Shown: positions 7,721-17,077, counted from the first letter of the stretch. The stretch: 64,000 nt of DNA from Rhodospirillaceae bacterium SYSU D60007 (GCA_003574685.1 QOCQ01000010.1:62001-126000), one strand, 5' to 3'. Notes: a model not told the origin generated them from the letters alone. Numbers and translations are program-made.

Positions 7721-9949
7721 ATGCGCTGGCTGGGAGTTCGAAACTGGCTGTTGCTGGCGGTCGCGCTGGCTGGCGTGGCTGTCGGTGCCGGCCGGCTCGC
7801 CGCCCAGCCTGCACCGGCACCGCCGCCGGGCATGACCCAGCAGCAATTCGATGCACTGGTCGAGGCGATCAGCGCCGCTGTCGCGAAGAAGCTGGCAGAG
7901 AAGGACAACCTTCCGCCGAAGGCGCCACCACCGGAGCCGTCCACGTCCGTATCGCCAGACCGGAGCGACAGGTTTCGTGCCGAATCGCGGCTGCTGGCCG
8001 ATCGCATCGAGGCCGTGATTGTCGCCTTCCCCGAGTGGTTTCGGCATGCCGGCACGCTGACCATGCGCCTTGACCGCCGGGGTGAAGGCGGCCTTGACGC
8101 GGGCGGCTTTCTGTTTCTGCTGGCGGCAGCAGTCGCTGTCGCGCTGGCGGCCGAGTTTCTGGCGCGCATTGCGCTGATACGCGCCGAGGCAGGTATCCTG
8201 CACGGCCATGTCGAGGCGCCGGGGCCCTGGCGGCTGCTGGCGCTGGCGGCTGTCGACCTCGTACCCATCCTGGTGCTGGCCGTAGTGGCGCGCGCCGCTG
8301 GCGGCTGGTGGTTCGCCGGCGAGCACACCCAGGCCCAGCTCGCGACGCTGGTGCTGTTCGGCCTGGTCGCCTGGCGGAGCTACGTGCTGGTGTTTCGCAT
8401 CTGGCTGCGACCCGGACTGGCGGCGGCCCGCCTCGTGCCGGTCGATGGTCCGGATGCCCGCCGCATCTATCACACCCTTTCCATCGTGACGCTGGTGATG
8501 GCCGCCGCCCGCTCCTGGGCCTTGTTTCTGCAGGCATCCGGCGCGGCACCCGACACGATGGCGGCGGCGGCACTGATCAACAACCTTGTCTCGACCAGCC
8601 TCTACATTGCGGCTGCCTGGTACGCGCGCGACGCGGTGGCGCGCTGGTTCGTCACGATGATCGAGCACCAGTACCATGCCGGCGACCACATCAGGCTCGC
8701 GCTCGCCCGCCGGTGGCTGGTTCTGGCGGTTGCGCTGTTCCTGGTCATGGGCGCGGCGTACGCCTACGGCGTGCTGCTGGCGCGATTTGACGTGCTCCCG
8801 GCGGTCAACCGCATGCTGTTCGTTGTCATCGGCCTGATCCTGTTCGAGACGCTGGTCGACTATGTCACGCGCCGACTGGTGAAGCCCGCACCGCTCAACG
8901 AAGCCGGCGTGGCCGAGCCGCGCCTGGCGGACGTCGTCGCGCGCTGCCTGCGCGCGCTGGCGCGCATCGTGGCCCTGCTGATCGTGGCCGAGGCGTGGGT
9001 GGTTGACGTGCTGGCGCTGGTCCCGCCGGACCGGGTGTGGACGCTGGCCCGCGGCGGCCTTACCGCCGGAACCACGCTGTTCATTGCCTATGTGGCCTGG
9101 GAGATCGTGAAGTTCCTGGCCCGGCGCTACGAGGTGCGCAACCCCGTCGCGGCACCCGGCAGCGACCCGGAGGAAGGAGACGACGAGGCCACGCCCAGCA
9201 ATGTCTCGCGGCTGCGTACCCTGCTGCCGGTGATGCGCGTGGCCATGGCCATCACCATTGTCGTGCTGACGATCCTGATCGTGCTGTCGGAGCTGGGCGT
9301 CAACATCGCGCCGCTGATCGCCGGTGCGTCCGTGATTGGTCTGGCGATTTCATTCGGCAGCCAGGCGCTGGTGCGGGATGTCGTTTCAGGCATTTTCTTT
9401 CTTGCCGATGATGCATTCCGCGTTGGCGAATATCTCGATGTCGGCAAGGCCAAGGGAACCGTCGAGGGGTTCACCCTGCGCTCGATCCGCTTGCGCCATC
9501 AGAATGGCGAGGTTCACACCATTCCCTTCGGCCAGCTTGGCCAGATCACCAATTTCAGCCGCGACTGGCGAACCGTGAAATTCAACCTGCGCTTTGCGCG
9601 CGACACAGATCTTGAGAAGCTGCGCAAGGCCGTGAAGAAGATCGGCCAGGAAATGTTGGCGGAACCGGAGTTCAAGCGCGAATTGCTGCAGCCGCTGAAG
9701 ATGCAGGGCGTCACGGATATCGCGGACAATGCGCTGGTCGTGCGCTTCAAGTTCACGTGCCGGCCGATGAAGCCGACATGGATCCAGCGCCAGGCAGTCA
9801 AGCGCATGGTCCAGTCATTTCCTGCCCAGGGGATCGAGTTCGCGCAGGCGACGATCAGCGTGCAGGCCTTGGGCAGTTCGACCGATCCGGCCCTTGCCGC
9901 CGGTGCCGCCGCCGCACGCCAGCCGGTCGCGACGGCCGCGAGTTCGTGA
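7721..9949 (+). CDS. Large MscS-type mechanosensitive ion channel
   Basis: Inner-membrane channel that opens under membrane tension and releases osmolytes. The 742-residue protein begins with a cleavable signal (hydrophobic stretch ending near GRLAAQ), has a short periplasmic segment rich in Pro and Gln, then many transmembrane helices (about residues 110-480), followed by the conserved MscS pore helix and beta domain: GVNIAPLIAGASVIGLAISF, then SQALVRDVVSGIFFLADDAFRVGEYLDVG and the C-terminal alpha/beta domain. Extra N-terminal helices put it in the MscK/YbdG/YnaI-like group rather than minimal MscS. The tail ends in an Ala/Pro-rich stretch. A start ATG at 7721 has GGGGAG upstream. Confidence 0.92.
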   Translation: MRWLGVRNWLLLAVALAGVAVGAGRLAAQPAPAPPPGMTQQQFDALVEAISAAVAKKLAEKDNLPPKAPPPEPSTSVSPDRSDRFRAESRLLADRIEAVIVAFPEWFRHAGTLTMRLDRRGEGGLDAGGFLFLLAAAVAVALAAEFLARIALIRAEAGILHGHVEAPGPWRLLALAAVDLVPILVLAVVARAAGGWWFAGEHTQAQLATLVLFGLVAWRSYVLVFRIWLRPGLAAARLVPVDGPDARRIYHTLSIVTLVMAAARSWALFLQASGAAPDTMAAAALINNLVSTSLYIAAAWYARDAVARWFVTMIEHQYHAGDHIRLALARRWLVLAVALFLVMGAAYAYGVLLARFDVLPAVNRMLFVVIGLILFETLVDYVTRRLVKPAPLNEAGVAEPRLADVVARCLRALARIVALLIVAEAWVVDVLALVPPDRVWTLARGGLTAGTTLFIAYVAWEIVKFLARRYEVRNPVAAPGSDPEEGDDEATPSNVSRLRTLLPVMRVAMAITIVVLTILIVLSELGVNIAPLIAGASVIGLAISFGSQALVRDVVSGIFFLADDAFRVGEYLDVGKAKGTVEGFTLRSIRLRHQNGEVHTIPFGQLGQITNFSRDWRTVKFNLRFARDTDLEKLRKAVKKIGQEMLAEPEFKRELLQPLKMQGVTDIADNALVVRFKFTCRPMKPTWIQRQAVKRMVQSFPAQGIEFAQATISVQALGSSTDPALAAGAAAARQPVATAASS

Positions 9950-9958
9950 GCCGGGTCG

Positions 9959-10600
9959 ATGCGATTTCTGCTTGTGTTGCTCGCCGCCTGCGCTGTTGGC
10001 GGCTGTGCGCGCGTGCAGGAAATCGGTTCGCTCCAGCCCGTCCCGCTTGTGGCGGCTGATGGACCGGCACAGCGTCACGCCATTGCCTATCAGCTCCCGG
10101 CCGAGCCATCCGCCGGCACGCGGCCGGCCATCACGGTTCTGCGCGGCGCGGCCTGCGAACCCGGCAGTCAGCGCGCATCGCGGGCCAGCACCTTCGTCAT
10201 CATGGACGCCGAATATGCCAACGTCTTTCAGGACGAGCTCAGGCGTGCCGGCTATCGTGCCACCGACGCGCTGCCGGCGGGTGCGGGCGGCGCCGGGACC
10301 GGATATCGGCTCACGGCCACGATGTCCGGCGTTGGCTTGAATGTCTGCCTGCCGGAAATCGACCAGAACAATCCCTACGACGGCAAGGGCGAAGCCGGCA
10401 TGACGGTCCAGTGGCAGGTCAGGCGCGCCAGTGACGGGCGCGTCGTCTACACGAGCACCCAGCGCTGCTATGCCCGGACAGATACCGTCATTGCGGCGGC
10501 CGGTCGGGTATTGCTCAAGGCGGCCTTTGTCCGCGCCATCCATGGCTTGCTGGCCGACGAAGGATTCAGGGCGGTGCTGCGCCAGGGACAGGGACTCTGA
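9959..10600 (+). CDS. Putative lipoprotein of unknown function
   Basis: The 213-residue product starts with MRFLLVLLAACAVGGC, a short lipoprotein signal with lipobox VGGC at residues 13-16. I do not recognise the mature domain. It contains four further cysteines, including AACEPG and LNVCLPE, and a central segment (YANVFQDELRRAGY) resembling proteins that report on oxidised or aggregated envelope components only in general character. It follows the mechanosensitive channel by 9 bp and precedes the EamA exporter by 12 bp, suggesting co-transcription. Function unassigned. Confidence 0.8.
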   Translation: MRFLLVLLAACAVGGCARVQEIGSLQPVPLVAADGPAQRHAIAYQLPAEPSAGTRPAITVLRGAACEPGSQRASRASTFVIMDAEYANVFQDELRRAGYRATDALPAGAGGAGTGYRLTATMSGVGLNVCLPEIDQNNPYDGKGEAGMTVQWQVRRASDGRVVYTSTQRCYARTDTVIAAAGRVLLKAAFVRAIHGLLADEGFRAVLRQGQGL

Positions 10601-10612
10601 GACCTGCCCACA

Positions 10613-11494
10613 ATGTCCCTTCGCCACACCGCACTTGCGCTGCTCGTCGCGCTCATCTGGGGCTGCAATTTTGCCGTCATCAGGATCGGGCTCGACTCGT
10701 TTCCACCGCTGCTGCTGACCGGTCTGCGCTTCCTGATTGCCGCCGCCCCGGTGCTGTGGCTGGCGCGCCCCAGGGTACCGTGGCCCCTGATGCTGGCGGT
10801 GGCGGGGACCTGGTACGTGGCCCAGTTCGCCCTGCTGTTCAGCGCCATGGCCACGGGGCTGGCGCCGGGCATCGCCGCCGTGCTGGACCACATGCAGGCA
10901 CCCTTCACCATCCTGTTCGCGCTGGCGATTGGTGAACGGCCGGGCCGCCAGCAGATCGCGGGCATGGCCGTAGCACTGTGCGGGCTTGTGCTGGTGGCCT
11001 TCTCAATCGGCGGTGACGTGACGGTTCCTGGTTTCGTGCTGGGTGTCGGTGCGGGTGCGAGCTGGGCGCTGGGTAATGTCATCTACAAGCGGGTGGGGCC
11101 GGTGGATCAGTCCTCGATGATCATCTGGCTGAGCCTCGTCGCGGCATTGCCGTCGCTCGCGCTGAGCACGGCGGTCGAGGGACCGGCGCTCATTCTGGAG
11201 TCTTTTGTGACGGCAAGCTGGGCGGGGTGGGCAGCGCTGGCCTATCTCGCCGGTGCGGCCACGCTCGCGGCCTGGTGGATGTGGGGCTACCTGCTGGCCC
11301 GGCATCCCGCCTCGATGGTCGCGCCCTACGCGCTGCTGGTGCCGGTGCTCAGCGCCGTCATCTCGTGGTTCGCATTCGATGAGCGCTTCGGGCCCTTGAG
11401 GCTTGCCGGCATGATCCTGATCGTGGCCGGGCTGGCGATCGTGGCGCTGCCCCTGCACTATGCGTGGCGCCGGTATGGTGGAGGAGAACGGTGA
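10613..11494 (+). CDS. EamA/DMT family transporter
   Basis: Drug/metabolite transporter superfamily exporter with ten predicted transmembrane helices in two EamA repeats of about 140 residues each. The N-terminal signature LLVALIWGCNFAVIRIGL is characteristic of the family, as is the second repeat FVLGVGAGASWALGNVIYKR. The family exports amino acids, nucleosides or other metabolites (for example EamA for O-acetylserine and cysteine); this member's substrate cannot be read from the sequence. Length 293 residues is normal. The transcript runs into a REPIN-like element immediately downstream. Confidence 0.92.
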   Translation: MSLRHTALALLVALIWGCNFAVIRIGLDSFPPLLLTGLRFLIAAAPVLWLARPRVPWPLMLAVAGTWYVAQFALLFSAMATGLAPGIAAVLDHMQAPFTILFALAIGERPGRQQIAGMAVALCGLVLVAFSIGGDVTVPGFVLGVGAGASWALGNVIYKRVGPVDQSSMIIWLSLVAALPSLALSTAVEGPALILESFVTASWAGWAALAYLAGAATLAAWWMWGYLLARHPASMVAPYALLVPVLSAVISWFAFDERFGPLRLAGMILIVAGLAIVALPLHYAWRRYGGGER

Positions 11495-11540
11495 TTCAGC
11501 ATGCCCCCTCGAAAGGACCACGGAGTGGACACGTCCTGGC

Positions 11541-11688
11541 CCTCTCCCCGCGAAGGCGGGGAGAGGAGGGGCCCATCGTGCCAGCGATGGGAGGTGAGGG
11601 GCTTCGCGGCGTTGCACATTGTACGAGGCGCCGCGAAGCCCCTCATCCGCCCTTCGGGCACCTTCTCCCCGCCTTCGCGGGGAGAAGG
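11541..11688. repeat. REPIN-like hairpin mosaic, family 2
   Basis: A compact block of hairpins. The left unit (11541-11564, CCTCTCCCCGC...GCGGGGAGAGG) and the right unit (11661-11688, CCTTCTCCCC...GGGGAGAAGG) share a 20-bp segment in inverted orientation. Between them are CATCG/CGATG, a long GGGGCTTCGCGGCG...CGCCGCGAAGCCCC stem (11598-11642) and a GCCCTTCGGGC mini-hairpin. The paired-inverted-palindrome architecture is the same as in family 1. It separates the EamA gene from the lipoprotein gene and abuts the latter's 5' end. Confidence 0.85.
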
Positions 11689-11716
11689 CAAGACGCTTCC
11701 AACATAAGTCCGCAAC

Positions 11717-11732
11717 GTAGCTTTAAAGCTAC
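11717..11732. promoter_or_regulatory. 16-bp perfect palindrome upstream of lipoprotein gene
   Basis: GTAGCTTTAAAGCTAC is a perfect 16-bp palindrome lying 4 bp before the putative GTG start at 11737 and 28 bp after the hairpin mosaic. It could be an operator, a small hairpin blocking translation, or the edge of the repeat element. Confidence 0.4.
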
Positions 11733-11736
11733 CGTC

Positions 11737-12486
11737 GTGGCGGGCGCCGTTCTTCTTTTGAGCGCCTGTGCGCAGAGCTATGGACCCGATACCGGTTCGT
11801 TTCCTGTAGCGGCGATCCGGGCTGACATGGCGCAGCTCAGCCTGACGCCGGCCGATTTCGACCGCATTCTGGCGCCGGTGCCGGCCGTCTATCGCTGGGC
11901 TCCGCAGGAGGTGCCGGTGGCGCTCGTGACGGGACCGGGACTTGATCCCGCGTGTGCCCGCAAGACCTCCGCACATCTGGACACCGCGCTGGCGGCGCTG
12001 TCGCAGGAGTCCGGCATCCGCTTCACGCGCGCCGCATCGCAGACCAGCGCGAAGGTGCTGATCGAGCTCGCCGCCGAACCCTCGCATGAAAAGGCGTTCC
12101 GCGATGCCGCGCCGCCGGGCCTGACACAGACGCTGAAGAATCCCCCGACGGAAGGACCGAAACGCTGGGAGGCCTGGCAATTGTCGGACACAACACGGAA
12201 GACCATCGAACGTGGCTACGTCTTCGATGGCAGGCACTACGTGGAGAACAGCAGCCGCGATCGGCGTCGCAATGCCTGCAAGCCGTTCGATTTCGCGCAG
12301 TTTCTCCGCTACGTCTCATGGAAGCTGGAAATCGCACCGCTGAACTGGGGGCTGGAGAAGCAGTACGATGACGCGCAGTTGCTGGCCTATGACCGCATGC
12401 TGCTGCGCATCGTCAACGCTCCCCCGGTGACACCCGGCATGTCCGGCCGCGAGGTGGTCTTCCGCCTGAAGCGGGCGCTGCAGTAA
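11737..12486 (+). CDS. Putative lipoprotein of unknown function with unclear start
   Basis: The open frame carries a short hydrophobic stretch ending in lipobox LLSAC, so the product is probably a lipoprotein of about 249 residues. The mature part has no domain I recognise; it is mostly soluble, with motifs such as LDPACARKTSAHLDTALAAL and a Cys in RRNACKPFDFAQF. There is no ATG or TTG in frame between the family-2 repeat and the signal, and no ribosome site; GTG at 11737 is the only usual initiation codon, giving an unusually short n-region without positive charge. The native start may have been lost when the repeat element arrived, so reduced expression or a pseudogene is possible. Confidence 0.65.
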   Translation: MAGAVLLLSACAQSYGPDTGSFPVAAIRADMAQLSLTPADFDRILAPVPAVYRWAPQEVPVALVTGPGLDPACARKTSAHLDTALAALSQESGIRFTRAASQTSAKVLIELAAEPSHEKAFRDAAPPGLTQTLKNPPTEGPKRWEAWQLSDTTRKTIERGYVFDGRHYVENSSRDRRRNACKPFDFAQFLRYVSWKLEIAPLNWGLEKQYDDAQLLAYDRMLLRIVNAPPVTPGMSGREVVFRLKRALQ

Positions 12487-12501
12487 CCCTGACAAGGCGG
12501 C

Positions 12502-14460
12502 CTAACGAGGCTGCGAACTGACCCTGGCGACTTCGGCGTCCAGAAGCCTTGCGATCCAGGCCGCGCGCCGCGCGAGGGTGGCGGTAATATCCGACGCAAG
12601 CCTTCGTTCGCTCGCTGCCGCCAGTGCGTCCGCATCGGCCAGCACCATCTTGCCCCGGGCACTGGATGTGACCGCCGGAACAACGCCGTCCAGGGTAATC
12701 TCGTGCTCGTGCGAGGCCAGGCGCGGCTGCCCCGGCGCGCGCTCATGAGGCCGCTGGTGCAGGCTGCGATCGACCATTTCGATAATGTCGCCCAGCCGCC
12801 TGCCGTACCAGTTCCACTCATCCTCGGTCAGATCGAGCCCGAAGAATTCGATCGGCACGTTGCTGTCGACGAGAAGCACTGCCGGGCGCGATTCCGCCGG
12901 TGCCTGTACGGGATCGTAGGACGAGATCGGGATAGCGAAGAGCCATCGCATTTCGGGCCACAGCAGGCGGCGGCGGTGCCGGTTCTGCCCACCGCGCAGC
13001 CACGGTCCCGTGCTGGCATCGTGGATGGCAAACAGGCGGGCGACCTGCGAGGTGTAGACATCGCCGGCGGGCGAGCCGCGGATCGGCAGCAGCAAGTCGT
13101 TGTCGGCATGGCCATCCAGCCCGTAGCCGTGACGGATGCGCAGCGAATCGAGGCTGCCCGCTTCCTGGAAGGCGACGCTGACACGCACGACACGCCTGTC
13201 GGGGGGCACAGGACATACGGCAAGGCGGGGGCTTCGTGCCAGCACGCCGCAGATGCCGTCGTGGATGTCCTTGCAGGCCTCCTGGTAGTGGCGCGGCACG
13301 TCGAACAGGTGAAAGTCGAGCTCGGCTTCCACGTAGGCCTGTGCGTGGCGAACCGCGCGCACACCGCGCCCGCCTTTCAGCCTGAAGTCGAGCAGTTCGA
13401 CGGCGGTTTGCAGGGGGAAACCATGGAGGTGAGTCGTGGCGCGCCGTTCCAGGACGCTGGCGCCGAACATCGCCGATCGCGCAATGCCCGCCAGCAGCGA
13501 GGCAACGCCGCGGCTGTCGGGAGCCCGGCCCACGCTTTGCGGATCGGCGATCTCGAACGCGATGGTCAGGGCATCGGGGAAGAGCTGCCGTTCCTCGTCG
13601 AAGGTCCACACCGGCAGGTTGCTCACCAGTGCCCCATCGACGTGGCGCTGCCCCTCGATTCGCCACGGCCTGAACACGAAGGGCATCGCCATCGATGCCG
13701 CCACAGCGTCGGCGACGGGCATCTCGGGCGTCGTCTTGTCGGAGAACAGCCGCAGCGTACGTCGGTCGATGTTGGTGGCTACGATGCGCAGCGACCGGCC
13801 GCGTTGCCGCAGGTCGCCAAACGTGATGGGCCGGTCCAGTCCCAGCCGCAGGCGCAGGCCTTCGTCCAGCTTGTCGTGCAGCCGTTCCAGCGAGGCCAGT
13901 CCCGTCAGCAGGCGGCGCCCGGCCAGCAGCAGCAGCAGGATCTCGACAAGGGCGAGGGTGAGGCCGCAGGCCGGGCAGGTGGCTGCCCAGTAGCCGGCGC
14001 CGACGAGGCCGGCGACGGCGACGAGTGCCGCCAGCGCGATGGCCCATTTGCCGAACGCCAGCAGCGGCTTGATCACCAGGGCCAGTGCGAGTTTGTCGCG
14101 CCGGCGGAACAGATCCCGCGCGACCCGCAGCCCGACGCTTTCGAGAACGGGGCTGGCGCCAGTCCTCTTTCCCTCGACGATATAGATTTCGTCGGCGCTG
14201 TATCCGGCCGCGACCAGCGCCGCGATCAGCGCGCCGGCCGACGTGCCGGCGGCCCCGCGGATTTCGGCGCCCCGGCGCTCCAGCGCCCGCAACGCGCCGA
14301 TATGCGCGACACTCTTGGCGCCGCCGCCTTCGAAGATAACGAATACGTCATCGAGGGTATCCGGATTGGGCTCGCGGCGGGGCGTCTCAATACGTACCGT
14401 GCCCGCGGCAGGAGCCTGCCGCGAGTCGTCGGCGTGTATATCAACAGCCTGTCCGAGCAT
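12502..14460 (-). CDS. Patatin-like phospholipase with internal membrane segment
   Basis: Serine lipase/acyl hydrolase of the patatin family, 652 residues. The oxyanion glycines appear as FEGGGAKSVAHIG (about residues 42-54), the nucleophile elbow is GTSAG (about 72-76), and the catalytic Asp lies in VDGALVSNLP. Between nucleophile and Asp there is a hydrophobic insertion with two probable transmembrane helices (WAIALAALVAVAGLVGAGYW and LTLALVEILLLLLAG), which is unusual because canonical patatins are soluble. The C-terminal ~300 residues are unlike known patatins and probably hold an accessory domain. The start ATG at 14460 lacks a clear ribosome site. It is divergent from the acyl-CoA dehydrogenase gene. 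Confidence 0.9.
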   Translation of the reverse strand: MLGQAVDIHADDSRQAPAAGTVRIETPRREPNPDTLDDVFVIFEGGGAKSVAHIGALRALERRGAEIRGAAGTSAGALIAALVAAGYSADEIYIVEGKRTGASPVLESVGLRVARDLFRRRDKLALALVIKPLLAFGKWAIALAALVAVAGLVGAGYWAATCPACGLTLALVEILLLLLAGRRLLTGLASLERLHDKLDEGLRLRLGLDRPITFGDLRQRGRSLRIVATNIDRRTLRLFSDKTTPEMPVADAVAASMAMPFVFRPWRIEGQRHVDGALVSNLPVWTFDEERQLFPDALTIAFEIADPQSVGRAPDSRGVASLLAGIARSAMFGASVLERRATTHLHGFPLQTAVELLDFRLKGGRGVRAVRHAQAYVEAELDFHLFDVPRHYQEACKDIHDGICGVLARSPRLAVCPVPPDRRVVRVSVAFQEAGSLDSLRIRHGYGLDGHADNDLLLPIRGSPAGDVYTSQVARLFAIHDASTGPWLRGGQNRHRRRLLWPEMRWLFAIPISSYDPVQAPAESRPAVLLVDSNVPIEFFGLDLTEDEWNWYGRRLGDIIEMVDRSLHQRPHERAPGQPRLASHEHEITLDGVVPAVTSSARGKMVLADADALAAASERRLASDITATLARRAAWIARLLDAEVARVSSQPR

Positions 14461-14574
14461 CGGTGCTTTGGCGCAATGATGACGCGATGCGCGAGCCGAT
14501 TGCCATAGGCAATTGACGGCGCTGCCATCGCGCTGGCGTCAGCCGCTTCGCGGAATGGCCTATGCTGCGCCAGA

Positions 14575-14590
14575 TTGACGTTAACGTAAA
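14575..14590. promoter_or_regulatory. Palindromic operator resembling LiuR-type acyl-CoA regulator sites
   Basis: TTGACGTTAACGTAAA is a 16-bp imperfect palindrome (only positions 3 and 14 break symmetry). It lies 32 bp before the first start codon of the acyl-CoA dehydrogenase gene. From general knowledge, MerR-family LiuR operators in proteobacterial branched-chain and fatty-acid catabolism have a similar ACGTTAACGT-type core; the regulator gene is not in this window. The first six bases also read as a -35 box (TTGACG), with TAGGGT 17 bp later. Confidence 0.5.
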
Positions 14591-14622
14591 GGTAAACTAG
14601 GGTCCGGTATCGCTGGAACCGA

Positions 14623-15777
14623 ATGGGAGCCAAGCAGGTGACCGCACTGGCAAGCCTTTACACACCGGAACATGGCATGTTCCGCGACACCTGCCGTCGT
14701 TTTTTCGAGAAGGAAGTGAAGCCCTTCCACGCGAAATGGGAGGAAGACGGCGTTGTCCCGAAGGAGGTGTGGCGCAAGGCCGGTGCCCAGGGGTTGTTGT
14801 GCATGGACGTGGCCGAAGAATATGGCGGCGCCGGCGCCGACTGGCTGCACAACGTGATCCTGATTGAGGAGCAGGGGCGCGTGCTGGCAACGGGTCCGGG
14901 CTTCTCGCTGCACAACGACATCACCTCTCCGTACATCCGCCACTATGGTACCGAGGAGCAGAAGAAGCGCTGGCTGCCGAAGATGGTCAGCGGCGAGATG
15001 ATCACCGCCATCGCCATGACCGAGCCGGGCACGGGTTCGGACCTGCAGGCGGTGCGCACGACGGCGCGCATGGACGGCAACGAGTATGTCATCAACGGCG
15101 CCAAGACGTTCATCACCAACGGCCAGAATGCCGACCTGATCATCGTGGTCTGCAAGACCGACCCGTCGGCCGGCGCCAAGGGCACGTCGCTGATCTGCGT
15201 CGAAGGCGACCGGCCCGGCTTCAAGCGCGGCCGCAATCTCGAGAAGATCGGGATGAAGGCGCAGGACACCTCGGAGCTGTTCTTCGACAATGTGCGGGTG
15301 CCGCCGGAGAACCTGCTGGGTGGCGAGGGCATGGGCTTCGTCCAGCTCATGCAGATGTTGCCGCAGGAGCGGCTGGTGATCGCCGTGCAGGCCGTTGCCG
15401 CCATCGAGGCCGCGCTGGAGCACACCATCGCGTACGTCAAGGAGCGCAAGGCGTTCGGCAAGCCCATCATCGATTTCCAGAATACGCGCTTCAAGCTGGC
15501 CGAGCTCAAGACCAAGGCCACGGTGGCCCGCACCTTCGTCGATGACTGCGTGGCGCGGCACCTGCGCGGCGAGCTCGACGTGGCGGGTGCTGCCATGGCC
15601 AAGTACTGGACCACCGACCTGCAGTGCGAGATCATTGACGAGTGCCTGCAGCTCCACGGTGGCTATGGCTATATGTGGGAGTATCCGATCGCGCGGCTCT
15701 ATGCCGACAGCCGGGTGCAGAAGATCTATGGCGGCACCAACGAGATCATGAAGGAGCTGATTGGCCGCACCCTGTGA
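14623..15777 (+). CDS. Acyl-CoA dehydrogenase (long-chain type)
   Basis: FAD enzyme performing the first step of beta-oxidation, acyl-CoA to trans-2-enoyl-CoA. The 384-residue protein has the N-terminal helical domain, the flavin-binding signature [18 protein letters not shown], and the C-terminal [21 protein letters not shown] helix bundle. The C-terminal motif [17 protein letters not shown] has Gly where medium-chain enzymes have the Glu base in IYEGT; long-chain and isovaleryl enzymes share this and place the base elsewhere, so a long- or branched-chain substrate is likely. ATG 14623 is used here; GTG 14638, with GGGAG upstream, is an equally good start. First gene of a cluster with thiolase and FadB/FadJ-type genes. 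Confidence 0.94.
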   Translation: MGAKQVTALASLYTPEHGMFRDTCRRFFEKEVKPFHAKWEEDGVVPKEVWRKAGAQGLLCMDVAEEYGGAGADWLHNVILIEEQGRVLATGPGFSLHNDITSPYIRHYGTEEQKKRWLPKMVSGEMITAIAMTEPGTGSDLQAVRTTARMDGNEYVINGAKTFITNGQNADLIIVVCKTDPSAGAKGTSLICVEGDRPGFKRGRNLEKIGMKAQDTSELFFDNVRVPPENLLGGEGMGFVQLMQMLPQERLVIAVQAVAAIEAALEHTIAYVKERKAFGKPIIDFQNTRFKLAELKTKATVARTFVDDCVARHLRGELDVAGAAMAKYWTTDLQCEIIDECLQLHGGYGYMWEYPIARLYADSRVQKIYGGTNEIMKELIGRTL

Positions 15778-15862
15778 GCCCGTCGCAACGAGGCGACAAC
15801 CCTCGCGTAAGCATGGAAACAGCGGGCGGCATGCCCGCGCCCCGGAAGGGAAGGAGCACGAC

Positions 15863-17074
15863 ATGACCGACGCCTACATTTATGACGCCGTGCGCACGCC
15901 GCGCGGCAAGGGCCGCAAGGACGGGTCCCTGCACGAGGTCACGCCGACGCGCCTTGCCGTCACGGCGCTGCAGGCGATTCGCGACCGCAGCAACCTCGAT
16001 ACTGCGCTGGTCGATGACGTGGTGCTGGGCTGCGTCATGCCCATCGGCGAGCAGGGCGCCAACATCGCCCGCACCGCCGCGGTGATGGCGGGCTACTCGG
16101 AGACGGTGGCGGGCGTGCAGGTCAACCGCTTCTGCGCCTCGGGGCTGGAGGCCACCAATATGGCGGCCGCGCAGGTGATGTCCGGCCAGTCGCAGGCGGT
16201 GATCGGCGGCGGCGTCGAGTCGATGTCGCGGGTGCCGATGGGCTCCGACGGCGGCTCATGGCCGGTCGATCCGGCGGTGGCAATTCCGATGTACTTCGTG
16301 CCGCAGGGAATCTCGGCAGACCTCGTCGCCACGAAGTACGGGTTCAGCCGCGACGACGTGGATGCTTACGCGATCGAATCGCAGAAGCGCGCAAAGAACG
16401 CCTGGGACAAGGGCTATTTCAAGAAGTCGGTCGTGGCCGTGAAGGACCAGAACGGCGTCGAGATCCTGAACCACGACGAGCACATGCGGCCGCAGACCAC
16501 CATGCAGTCGCTGGCTTCGCTGGAGCCGTCGTTCAAGATGCACGGCGAGGTCATGCCGGGCTTCGATGCCGTGGCGCTGCAGCGCTACCCCGAGGTCGAG
16601 AAGATCAACCACGTGCATCACGCCGGCAACTCGTCGGGCATTGTCGACGGCGCCTCGGCGATCCTGCTGGGCAATCGCGAGTTCGGCGAGAAGGCCGGGC
16701 TCAAGCCGCGCGCGCGCATTCGCGCCTTCGCCTCGATCGGATCGGAGCCGACCATCATGCTCACCGGCCCGGCGCCAGCCTCGGAAAAGGCCTTGAAGCG
16801 CGCCGGCATGTCGGTGAACGACATCGACCTCTACGAGCTCAACGAGGCGTTTGCCGCGGTCGTGCTGCGCTACATGCAGAAGCTGGGCATCCCGCACGAC
16901 AAGATGAACGTCAACGGCGGCGCGATCGCCATGGGTCATCCGCTGGGCGCGACCGGTGCCATGATCCTCGGCACCCTGCTGGACGAGATGGAACGGCGCG
17001 GGCTTGGCACCGGGCTTGCGACGCTCTGCATCGGCGCCGGCATGGGCACCGCCACCATCATCGAGCGCGTGTGA
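15863..17074 (+). CDS. fadA: Acetyl-CoA acyltransferase (thiolase)
   Basis: Thiolytic cleavage of 3-ketoacyl-CoA in beta-oxidation. Active-site residues are visible: the nucleophile Cys91 in [15 protein letters not shown], the His of [15 protein letters not shown], and the second Cys in [15 protein letters not shown]. Length 403 residues is normal. The ATG at 15863 has AAGGAG upstream. Placed between the acyl-CoA dehydrogenase and the FadB/FadJ-type multifunctional protein, it is most likely the degradative (FadA/FadI-like) thiolase, not a biosynthetic acetoacetyl-CoA thiolase, though the two cannot be separated with certainty by motifs. Confidence 0.94.
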   Translation: MTDAYIYDAVRTPRGKGRKDGSLHEVTPTRLAVTALQAIRDRSNLDTALVDDVVLGCVMPIGEQGANIARTAAVMAGYSETVAGVQVNRFCASGLEATNMAAAQVMSGQSQAVIGGGVESMSRVPMGSDGGSWPVDPAVAIPMYFVPQGISADLVATKYGFSRDDVDAYAIESQKRAKNAWDKGYFKKSVVAVKDQNGVEILNHDEHMRPQTTMQSLASLEPSFKMHGEVMPGFDAVALQRYPEVEKINHVHHAGNSSGIVDGASAILLGNREFGEKAGLKPRARIRAFASIGSEPTIMLTGPAPASEKALKRAGMSVNDIDLYELNEAFAAVVLRYMQKLGIPHDKMNVNGGAIAMGHPLGATGAMILGTLLDEMERRGLGTGLATLCIGAGMGTATIIERV

Positions 17075-17077
17075 TGC

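Noticed and set aside
6545-8689. Very long minus-strand open frame opposite the dehydrogenase and channel genes
   Set aside because: It is a GC-rich antisense shadow with His/Arg/Gln-rich composition and no domain; the plus-strand genes explain the region.
11501-11707. 68-residue frame over the hairpin mosaic
   Set aside because: It consists of the repeat element only.
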